A DNA stretch of 64,000 nt from Acridotheres tristis (lineage: Eukaryota > Chordata > Aves > Passeriformes > Sturnidae), in the NCBI GenBank assembly GCA_037013685.1, contig CM072885.1, positions 27,999,442-28,063,441 of the forward strand, read 5' to 3'. Shown here one piece after another: positions 40,840 to 50,235 of the stretch. Position 1 is the first letter of the stretch. Every line of letters starts with the position of its first letter. The notes under the pieces were generated by a model that worked only from the letters and a program-made list of their open reading frames with translations, ran no database searches and was not told the DNA's origin. The translations under genes were made by a program, and so were the position numbers.

Positions 40840-41682
40840 ACAGAATCACAGAAGGCTTTGGATTGAAAGTGTCCTTAAAGATTGTCTCATTCCAATCCCC
40901 CCACCACAGGCAGGGAAAACATCCACTTGTCCAGGTTGCTCAAAGCCTCATCCAACCTGACCTTAAACCCTTCCAAGAATGGAGCATCCAGAACTTCTCT
41001 GGGCTACCTATGCCAATGCCTCACCACCTTCATGGTAAATAATTTCTTCCTTATGTCCAATGCAATCCTCTTTCAGTTTAAAGCCATCCCAATGTGCACA
41101 TGCCCTTGTAACAAGTCCCTCTCCAACCCTCTTATAGGTACCCTCTAGGTGCTGGAAGGCTCTGAGGTCTTCCCAAAACCTCCTCTTCTGCAGGCTGGGC
41201 AGCCCCAATGCTCTCAGCCTATTTTATAGGAGGGTTGCTCCTGCCCTCTTATTATCCTCACAGCCCTCCTCTGGACTTTTTCCAACAGGTCCATCCGTGT
41301 CTTCCTAATGTTGGGGCCTCAGAACTGGACACAGTTCTCCACGTGCAGTCTCACCTGTCTGAACCTGCTGGTTATGATTCTTTTGATGCAGCCCAGGACA
41401 CAGTTGGCTTTTTGAGCTGCAAACACACTTTGTTTTGTCATGTTGTGCTTCTTGTAACCCAACACCTCCATGTCCTTCTCCTCAGCGCTGTCCTTGATCC
41501 ATTCCCTGCCCAGTCTGTATTTGTACTTGGGATTGCCCTGATCCATTTGTAGAACCTCACATTCGGACTTGAACTTAATGAGGTTCACATTTTCCCACCT
41601 CTCAAGTCTGTCAAGATGCCTGTTGATGGTATGTGTGTTGACTGCATCTACAGCTTGATGTTGTTGGCAAACTTGCTGAGTT
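40840..41682 (-). mobile_element. CR1 LINE 3' portion, about 840 bp (-)
   Basis: The + strand starts cagaatcacagaaggctttg and continues with a 'ccttaaagattgtctcattc', 'ccacttgtccaggttgctca', 'ctctgggctacctatgccaa' series. This is the reverse complement of the classic avian CR1 3' untranslated region. Further right comes the conserved 'cagccccaatgctctcagcc', 'cctcctctggact' and 'ttttgatgcagcccaggaca' blocks, which correspond to the end of ORF2. Homology stops after about 41682, in the RT active-site region, so this is a typical 5'-truncated copy. It lies tail to tail with the + strand CR1 ending at 40772, with about 67 bases between them. Confidence 0.92.
41319..41682 (-). pseudogene. Relic of CR1 ORF2 C-terminal region (reverse transcriptase end)
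   Basis: Read on the minus strand, 41680-41650 translates to SKFANNIKL followed by a stop. This corresponds to the SKFADDTKL block that holds the catalytic FADD motif of CR1 reverse transcriptase; both aspartates are changed to asparagine. Downstream, 41588-41319 is an 89-codon stretch without stops containing NLIKFKSECEVLQ, NPKYKYRLGREW, SAEEKDMEVLG and FAAQKANCVLGCIKRIITSR. These line up with the CR1 region after the active site (NLMKFN...CKVLHLG, MHQYRLG, EKDLGVLV, AAKKANGILGCIRRSVASR, from memory of the family). The piece cannot be functional: it lacks the endonuclease, most of the RT and the catalytic residues. It is part of the CR1 copy above, not a host gene. Confidence 0.88.
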
Positions 41683-44600
41683 ATTTCTTATACTTTGTGT
41701 TAACATAAAGTCACATTACCAAGGCACGTTTGCAAAATATAAAAAAGAAATTCTTCAAAATATCCTCAAATAAAAAATGACAACTTCTACCGCCAAATAT
41801 TAATATTAGGTTCTGCAGCTTTTGACCTTATGTGCTATATCATAGAAATAATCTATAGATATGGATGGATAACTTTAAGTAATTGATCACAGAATGTTAA
41901 CAGTGGTGATTATGCAGCACAACCTATCAAGGATCTGGATATCATCAATATCAAGTGTTGTTATAATATAGAATGACAAAAAAATGAAATATATTAATGA
42001 GAAAATTTCCATATTCATTTAATATTCTGTGTTCAGTTACTAAATAATCAACAGAAAATCGAATAGGTCTTTAAGCCATGCTGCTGTTAAATATTTTATT
42101 TCAAGAAACCTTCCTTTGGATATTTTTTCCTCCATTGAAAAAGTGAAAATTAAGTCTTGACTAATAAAGAATGTTGTTTGTCAACAATTGTTTCAAAAAT
42201 TTTTGAGAACTAAAGTTGACCCTGTAATAAGAAAAGATATTTTGAACAATGAAATGCATTGTTCTTTTACATGAAATGAAAGAAAGCATATAAAGGTGAC
42301 AGCTACAGAACCAGTTTTGTCAAAGGGCAGAGGAATAATATTTTCATATGTGAATAATAGCTCTCTAGGACTGAGACCCTTTCTGATTTTACGCTCACAC
42401 TCTAGCCACTGTTATGTTTTGCAGACTCAGTTTAGCTACTAACATGAATACTGGTGCCAGCATCAGTAGAGAACAAAACCACAGAAGATATCTAAATAGG
42501 TGATAGCTGGATTACCAGTTGTGTTATACACTGTGCAGTCATGTACAGGTAACCAGAACAAAGTTTGTCATGTGTAACTTATTTACTTGTCACTCCTTGA
42601 GTAACATCAGTAGAAGAGGAGTGATGGAATACTGTCATTCTGTGGGCTCGTACGGATTTTTAAGCTAGTCCAATATGGTGTAGGAACACAGCTGAATAAC
42701 CTTAGGCTGTTCCGTTTTCTTCCTTTGCTGGAGGGATCACTTTCTGGAAATTATCAGTGGAGTTTCAAGTCACAGCTGTGGTGGTTGCAAATTCATCAGG
42801 GTAATTTACTTCACTCTGGATGATTTTGTACACAGATATAACCTTTATATTAGTAATATTGGTGGTTACCTGAATGACAAAAGAGATTAAAATAGAGTAG
42901 GTAATGTGCAGTTGTATCTCCTGTTAAAAAATAATAAAATATATTTTCATATGAGGAACAGGAGAGATAATACAGAGAGGAGGAAAGGTAGAACATGAGA
43001 AGGTCTCTATCACAGAAGATTATGTGTATTGCTTGAATCTGTTTAATATCTGTTTGATAGTTTTACATTTAAATCCATGAGCAGGTTCTGGTATAAGAGA
43101 CAATTGAAAGGGAACCAAGATTACTTTGTGTAAAAACCGCATAAAATCTTAATGCAGAAAAAGGCCTATTAGCAAGGTTTTCTAGAAAATTTTAGCTACC
43201 AGCTACCATGTAGGAATCAAAAGACATGCAATATGTATTTTTTGATGGTTTGATCACAGACCAACAGGATCATCTGCGATGACAGCTGGACATTCCAGTG
43301 AAAGTATGTGCTGTGTGATGATGTGCCAGAAGTGTTTTGATCTGGGACAAGATGCTACTGGAAGGCAGTTGTCAATATCTTAATGGCATACTTATCTGAT
43401 AAAAGCAGAATGGAAGGGAAAGCAAAAGCAAAAGTGGTTGGTATTCCTGTACTGTACTGTTAATACCCCTAAAATTGAACAAATATAAAACATACAAATA
43501 AAACTGTACTTGTCAGACACAGGGTCTATAACTGAGTTAAAGGGTGGGACTGGATTGATGAAAGGCATGAATTAGGGGGAGACTATAAATGGTTTCATTA
43601 TAACCAAATGGTCAAGGATGAGTCTTGTGAAATGAGTGATCTGGTACATTTTGGCCTTAGGGACAGTGCAATGTAGGCCTGCATTAGATTATCAAGGCCA
43701 AAACACAAGTGTGTGCATGTGCTTCTTCTGCTAGCATCCCTATGAACTCATTCTCTAGCATTTGTTTTGCCTGTGAAAGCTAACAGCATCCCAGAAAATA
43801 TTCGTCCATTGTCTGGGTTACTGCAAATGAGATGTAATTTCCAGTGGTTTTCCTGGCTCAGGTATGGCCATTCTCTTTTGCAGAAGAAAAAATTTAGGTA
43901 TATGGATGAGTCCTACTGGGTCATTTGGCCTCTGGACAAGATAGTAATCACCCAAATCATGCTCTTTGTCACAGTCTTTAACTGAGCCACTGGATTTTGA
44001 TATTTTCATAGCCATGGAATAGATGAGAGAGTGATATCTACATCCAAGACATAATTTATTCTGACAGTGTATATGTGTTATAAATAGTGATCTGCTCTTT
44101 GGTGTCTATGCCTTCCTTTAACCTCAGATAGTCAGTTAATAGAGAGTCAACCACTGGGAAATTAATTTCCTTAGTTGACATATATTTATTGTGGGTCTAC
44201 TCAGTACACTCAGAACCATCCTTCTGAAAGAAATTTGAGCTTCTGAAAGGTAATTGAAATTCAAAAGAAAAAAGTGTTTTTTATTCCTAGGGATGACCCT
44301 GAATCAAAATTCAAAATCCAAAATCCCTTAAACTGTACAGACCGATGATGTGCATCCTCTTTTTAAAGGACGTTCCTATAGAAATATTATCTTATTCTTG
44401 GAATGCTCTTTAGAGAAACATTTACCTTAAACAAATAATGTAGCACACTTGTTTATATTGTCACACTACTGCAAAAAGCATCTTTCTGGTAATTAATGAT
44501 TGTACTTCATTCTACTACTAATAATAATTTTTTAAAAAAGAGCAAAAAACTCTCTTGTTTTGTAGTCATTTCTCCTGCCTTTGCTCTCAGAGCTTATAGT

Positions 44601-45034
44601 AGGCATTTACTCTTTTAAAAACGGACAGTTTAAATCTAGCACAAACCCAAGTGGCACTAACAAGCAAATTGTTTCCATTTCTGAAACCTATTGTAATAAC
44701 TGCTACTGACTCCAGCGACATTCCCTAGGCAAGAGCAGTAATGATAATTTGGTAGCTTTCTTTTAAGTAGACTTCGTTTACAACAGCTAGCAGATATTTC
44801 TGCCTTCAGGGCTGAGGAGAGGTTTATGGACTACAGTAATAGCTTCCCACTTAAAATTTTTCTAAGGTGATTACTTTAGTAGTGAGCAAAAACCACTATG
44901 TTTCCCAGTTGGTATTTTTTAAATTATCAACAACTGTCTTTATCAACCCTGATTTTTTTATGAGGCTCCCAAAAATACAAGACAAGACTCTTCTCAAAAT
45001 TCACAGAGTCTATTAATTAAGTTTCATATTAGAA
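41683..45034. other. Non-coding AT-rich DNA, no gene seen
   Basis: No recognisable gene or mobile element. Opposing 65-72 codon frames at about 43767-44015 overlap on both strands and resemble nothing known. Confidence 0.7.
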
Positions 45035-45405
45035 AATAATGGAATCATTTGTGTTGGAAAAGTCCTTTAAGATCATCAAGTCCAAATTTTAAGCCAGCAT
45101 TTTTAACAGATTATTTCTTGAAATTGGAGCAAGTATAGCAGAGATGTCAACCTCCTGCAGTCTTTTATGTAAAGCAAATACAATTTCTACGCACTTTCCT
45201 TCAAAGTCTAGTCTCTAGACTTTACCAGTTTCATTGCCCTTCTCAGAACATGCCCTAGCACATCAATGTCCTTTATTTTTGTGTGTCCCAAAGATGAATA
45301 CAAGATTCGAGGTGTAGCCTCACCAGTGCCAAATGCAGAGGGACAGTGACTTCCCTGGTCCTCCTGGCCACACTATTGCTGATATAAGCCAGGATGCCAT
45401 TGGCC
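45035..45405 (-). mobile_element. CR1 LINE fragment with an internal foreign stretch (-)
   Basis: The left end (45035-45100) reads aatggaatcatttgtgttgg, aaaagtcctttaagatcatc, aagtcc, the reverse complement of a CR1 3' end. The right part (about 45215-45405) reads 'ttcattgcccttctcagaaca', 'catcaatgtcctttatt', 'gattcgaggtgtagcctcacc', 'cttccctggtcctcctggcc', 'aggatgccattggcc'. These are conserved CR1 blocks that lie further upstream in the element. The CR1 sequence expected between them is missing. In its place is a stretch (about 45105-45200) that is not CR1 as I know it and recurs at 46620. The copy is old and non-coding. Confidence 0.85.
45109..45180 (+). repeat. 72-bp sequence, copy 1 of 2
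   Basis: It starts gattatttcttgaaattgga and ends aaagcaaata. It aligns without gaps to 46620-46691 with 8 differences in 72 positions. It lies where CR1 sequence is interrupted. I do not recognise the family. Both copies are in the same orientation. Confidence 0.9.
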
Positions 45406-45849
45406 TGAGACTGCTCTATTTCCATTAGGAGGACTGTGCTTGATCATGTCATAGCTGTTGATGACAACTTGTTACTTTATTATTCACTGCATAGACTGGA
45501 GTGTCAGAGAGTCTTATTTGAGAAGCAAGACCAAGTTGTAAAGTGCAATGTAGAGCAAAAGTCTCTGAGTTGAATAGCATATAAAGCGATACTAGGACCA
45601 GTAGATAGTTAACGGATGCTTTTACCCTCTTTTGTTTTGACTTAAGAATTTGTGTTGTTAAGACATTTGGACTTCTTTAGGATCCTAGTTTAGGTTGGTG
45701 ATAAAAAAAAATTGTTGGATTGGCAAAGGATCTTAGTATAGTGTGTAAATCTGTACCTGTTCATAAAGAAAATATGAATTTGAAATCTGGCTTTTAATTT
45801 ATACTTAAACAATTTTCAAAGTTGACAAAAAAACTTGAAGATTGCAATT

Positions 45850-45920
45850 ACACAGGAGTTGGAGTCAATGACCCTTGTTGGTCCCTTCCAACCCAGGATA
45901 TTGCAGTATTCTGTGATGGT
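45850..45920 (+). mobile_element. CR1 LINE, 3' tail fragment (+)
   Basis: ggagttggagtcaatgaccc, then ttgttggtcccttccaaccc, then a 'gatattgcagtattctgtgatgg' end. This is the sense-strand 3' end of CR1 (the 'gactcaatgatccttgtgggtcccttccaact' block plus ATTCTGTGA). About 70 bases survive. Confidence 0.85.
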
Positions 45921-48900
45921 GATATGCTCCTATGCTTTTTGGAAGTCTGATTCTGTGCCATCTTTCCCATTCATCTTTCATTGAGAAGCTGGAATGTTTG
46001 TTGTAGTCAGTTGCCCATCCCTGCTGCAGTCTTTACCTACTACTGAAAACCAGATACAAGTATATATGTCAAACCTTCTTTGTGAGGGCTAAGCTTTCAG
46101 CTCTATTTTCATGTGTTCATGTGCTAATGTAACAAATTAGAAATATCTCTGTAAATAGCACCAAAAAAAAGATGTAAAACTGAAGAAAAATAGGCACAGT
46201 AATATAAAACTTAGTCTAGAATATGATCTGTTTATTTTATCGAAACCATTGTATTAGAAATTTTGACACTGATTTATAAGAACCAAACCAGTTGACAATG
46301 TACATTACAAGAATTATTGATATAAACAATGAAGAGAGAAATCTTAATAGTGCCCCCCACTGTAGGTGGGGAACTGTAGGTGGCTCACAAATGAGTGGAA
46401 TGAGGCTCACAGTAAGTAAATTAATTAATAGACCAATGTGATTGCTAGATGTCATTTGCTCCTTTTTTTCTTTTTTCATGATGCATATAAAGCAGAAACC
46501 ACTGTCCAGCTCATTGTGTTTACTTGTGTTCTATTCTTATATAAATAAACCCCTTGGATTCTCAGTAAATATACTGAAAAAATATTTTAGGTATCCCAGT
46601 GTTTTCTGCTGGAAAAACTGATTATTTCTTGAAATTGGAGTGAGTACAGCAGGGATGCCCACCTCCTGCAGTCTATTATGTAAAGGAAATACTGGAAAAA
46701 TAATCCTTTCAAAGAAAGTACATAGAACTTGGCATTTTTTATCTTTATACCCTTGTATTTCTTGCATTGTTTTGTCTTTGTCACATTCTTTTTCATTAAG
46801 TACATCAAGTGCATGTAGACTGGAATTGCAAGTGAAGAAATGACCAATTCCAAGAAAATTATCAATCTATTTCTCAACAAAGTTTGTTCCTCATATTCAT
46901 TTGGACTTAGAGGTAATTGAAGATATTTGAGTTTTTTAATCATGTAGTACCTAGCATTTTCAGAGCAAATCAGAAGGACTGAGACACTAATTATGAAAAA
47001 GTCTAGTTCTAGAGAGAACCTTTAATAAAACTGTCTCAATCATCAATTGTTTTCACCACTTATTGCGGTAAATAATAGGGATATAAATAAATAAGGGATA
47101 TAATGCAGAATATTTGAATGAAATCACAGTGACTCCACTTACTTCCTGATAACTGGTGTAATATGTATGGGAGAATATGACCCAATTTTCTACTTTCTTT
47201 CTTTTACTTCAGTACCTCAGAGAATTTCCCAGTTGCTCTTCCTGTTGAGTGGAAATCCTGAAATGAACTGTTTGTGTTGCAGTCAAAATTATTCTTAGAA
47301 AAACAGTAAACTTCAAAATTAGCACAGTGGGATCAGCAACACACCCTTTTCAGAAAAGTTAGATAAAAACATAAAAGTTACCGATATATTATGTATTTAA
47401 CAACTGAAAGAAGAATTCTGGAAGTAAAATAATTCTACTCCGTGAATTATCTATAGGAATAAATCAGTGTTGTCTGACAGCCTGATGCGAGGCTACTGAA
47501 TATATGTGTGCTGAATATATTTGCTATATTTTATATTTACTATCTATTTATTATATATTTATTATATATTATATATATTTATTTTACTGTGATGTCTTCT
47601 CCTTGATGCTAAATTATTAAAAAGCCATTTGCTTTATATTAAGTAATTGAAGCATGACAGAATTTCACATTGATATTGTAGATATGTCATGTTAATATTA
47701 CTGTCTGTGAACATTAGCTGTATCTCTTTTGACATAGAGAACTGGGGCTCCTTCAGGACTGCTTTGCAGCTGAGGGTTTATTTAAACTCTGTGAGGACTC
47801 CTTTTCATGTCAGCAATTAACCTTACTCATAATTTCTTTGTGCAGTCCCTCATTACTGTCATTGAATTCTGGTGTCTTCCTAAGCTTTATTTTCCTTAGT
47901 TTGGAAAATGACTTATTTATGCCTTCTTCTTCACAATTGTTTTATTATGTCTTTTTCTATACAGATGTTAGAGTACAAACCTCTAGTCCCTGTGTATTAC
48001 CATGTTGCATTTTCACTTTGCTCTGTCTCAGGATGCACCCCTATGGTATTCAGTGTTACTTCAAATGTTAATGTATGTCAGAATCATCCACATTCCCTGA
48101 GCACTATTCTGGATTTCCTTTTATTCATCTCCAGTGTATTTTATTTGACATTTTTGTTCAGAAAGACTACCATATGTTATCTGTGATATTTTTTCCCAAT
48201 GTGTGGTGTATGAGATGTTTTTTAGCACAGGCCTCTGCAAAAGGAAAAAAAAAGTGCAAAACTGTCAGCTTAAAATCTTCTGTTATTCCTGTTGTTCATT
48301 TGGACTTGCATACTGTGGGTGGCACTTGGGGGCTGGTTTGTTTCTATCTATAAAAAGACGTGCCTTTTACAAATGAGATCATTGCTACCTGACAACACAT
48401 TGAAAGATTCAGATGAAGATTGAGTACTTGTATTTTTGTCTTGAAATATCTACATGATACCAGCGGCAGTCAAGCTACCTTGCTGGGCTGACCTTATTCA
48501 GTTTACCTCCGAGTGGAATTGCAATTCCTTGTCCCTCCCTAGGTTTCTGTTTTGGTAAAAGAAAAATGTACAAATAAATTTGCAGTGAAAAATTCCTACA
48601 CTTACCTTTAAGTAGTGAAGACTCATCACTGGTGTTGAGCTGTGAGACTGGACTAATGATAGCAGAATTCAGCTTTCAGAATCTGCAGCCTCTGACAGTG
48701 AAAAACTGAGGGAATACCTACAGCCTGGTTTGTCAGATACCCTGAAAGGGACAGTGTCACCTCTGGAGCACAGTCTGCTTTTCCTTTTTCCCCAGACATA
48801 TCGGTTTATTGGTGAAAGTATTCAGGCAGTGCTAGCAGAGACTGAGTAGGAATTCTTTCAAGGGGGTTATATTTTTTCTCTCCTGTATCTTGGGTGGGTC

Positions 48901-49391
48901 TGAAAGCCTCTGGAAACTACCTTTTGTTTCTAACTCAGTTTTGCAGCTCCAGATTGTGAAGTCATTGTAGACAGTGAAACATTGCCAAGTTTTATAACTT
49001 TCAGCAAATTTTTTTCAAGTTAATTTGTCTTCGCTTCCTCTTGCAACACAGGGTCCTGAAATTTTTTGACATTCATCTATTCTAGACTTAGAGCTCAGAG
49101 TATTACTTTATATGACTAAAGCCTAATGTCCATAAACAAAAGGATTTGTAGGGATCAGGGGATAATAGAATATCCTGACCTGGCATTGCCAGCACCTTCC
49201 ATGGTGAGCTAATGGGGGACGCACCAAGATGATTCAGTCTGAATGCCTTGCAGAATACAAGGTACAGGGACTATGATGAGATACAGAGGGAAAGTATTTT
49301 TGGATTCTGTGATATTTATTATCAGATGCTTTAAATTTGGGAATTTTGGGATGATGTGACACTTTTATAATGGAATGTTTAGTGAATGGAT
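45921..49391. other. Non-coding AT-rich DNA, no gene seen
   Basis: Several 75-118 codon open stretches (for example 46587-46943 on -, 47908-48186 on +) have AT-driven composition and no recognisable domain. A TATATTTATT-like AT-only stretch lies at about 47515-47585. A 12-base string ACTGTAGGTGGG/C is repeated back to back near 46359-46384. The second copy of the 72-bp repeat is listed separately. Confidence 0.7.
46620..46691 (+). repeat. 72-bp sequence, copy 2 of 2
   Basis: Ungapped match to 45109-45180 (64 of 72 identical). After the match the two sequences diverge, though both have a 'ctttc..tcaaag' string a little further on. There is no CR1 sequence next to this copy, so the repeat is not simply part of CR1. 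Confidence 0.9.
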
Positions 49392-49709
49392 GGAAAGGAA
49401 AGGAAAGGAAAGGAAAGGAAAGGAAAGGAAAGGAAAGGAAAGGAAAGGAAAGGAAAGGAAAGGAAAGGAAAGGAAAGGAAAGGAAAGGAAAGGAAAGGAA
49501 AGGAAAGGAAAGGAAAGGAAAGGAAAGGAAAGGAAAGGAAAGGAAAGGAAAGGAAAGGAAAGGAAAGGAAAGGAAAGGAAAGGAAAGGAAAGGAAAGGAA
49601 AGGAAAGGAAAGGAAAGGAAAGGAAAGGAAAGGAAAGGAAAGGAAAGGAAAGGAAAGGAAAGGAAAGGAAAGGAAAGGAAAGGAAAGGAAAGGAAAGGAA
49701 AGGAAAGGG
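49392..49709. repeat. Pure GGAAA pentanucleotide microsatellite, about 63 units
   Basis: The unit GGAAA repeats from 49392 to 49708 without any visible interruption, giving an all-purine + strand and an all-pyrimidine (TTTCC) minus strand over about 317 bases. Because the period is 5, all three frames on each strand are open and give KERKG- or FLSFP-type repeats; these are artefacts, not proteins. Long purine-pyrimidine mirror-like tracts can adopt triplex structures and tend to vary in length, so the true length may differ between individuals and assemblies. There is no flanking gene. Confidence 0.98.
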
Positions 49710-49818
49710 TGAGGCTTGACTGTACTGGGGAGGAATAAGCGTGGGCAAAGAATGGATAATGAGTAAAGACCAGTTGACTATAAACAGGGGTTGGCTGGTA
49801 TCATTGGTACAAAATTCC

Positions 49819-49833
49819 TTTTTTTTTTTTTTT
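49819..49833. repeat. Poly-T run of 15
   Basis: Fifteen consecutive T on the + strand, 110 bases after the GGAAA array. It could be an A-tail of a minus-strand insertion, but the neighbouring sequence on the left was not identified. Confidence 0.85.
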
Positions 49834-49912
49834 AAGTATATGTGGATGTTACAGAGATTCAGCCTGGACTGGTTGGTGATAGACTAAGGCATCTGATAAC
49901 CAGCAAATGAGG

Positions 49913-49929
49913 TGAGACTGTCAGTCTCA
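49913..49929. repeat. 17-base odd palindrome
   Basis: TGAGACTG and CAGTCTCA are reverse complements around a single T. This could be a binding site for a dimeric factor or chance. No context supports either. Confidence 0.7.
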
Positions 49930-50039
49930 GAGGCTTGAGAGCCTGAGCTTATAGGAAGTCAGGAAGACCTGGGTCTTGGAGACTGCTACTGAGCAGATTG
50001 AATGCCTCGGGACCAGCTTCTGACAAGACCCATAGTGTG

Positions 50040-50235
50040 TCTATATTCCATTAAGAGATTTTGATCTGGTCAGCCCTGGGGAAGGGCCAGGGCTGAGCCT
50101 TTCACACTGTTCATGTTTGTATGGGTGTTCTTTGTGTTTAAGTGGATGCCATAAAATACACTTTATTTCTCTCCATGTTGGTCTGTGTATCCAGCTGTGT
50201 GTTTATAGCTTGTAATTCACAGCCCTAGGAAAGTA
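50040..50235 (+). other. Possible LTR 3' segment, unclassified
   Basis: A moderately GC-richer block contains CCATAAAATACACTTTATTT (polyadenylation-like), followed by 'gttggtctgtgtatccagctgtgtgtttatagcttgtaattcaca'. This resembles the R-U5 portion of an avian LTR. No TG...CA pair with a target duplication was found, and the start is unclear. It could be host sequence. Confidence 0.3.

Noticed and set aside
41208..41552. 114-codon plus-strand frame within 40.8-41.7 kb
   Set aside because: It is the antisense strand of a CR1 copy; the true relic frame is on the minus strand.
49160..49200. String 'agaatatcctgacctgg', similar to a CR1 3' end
   Set aside because: Similarity ends after about 15 bases and the expected 'gaagggacc' block is absent.
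49365..49748. Open frames of 108-127 codons (KERKG or FLSFP repeats) on both strands
   Set aside because: They arise because a stop-free 5-bp unit is open in every frame; the sequence is a microsatellite.
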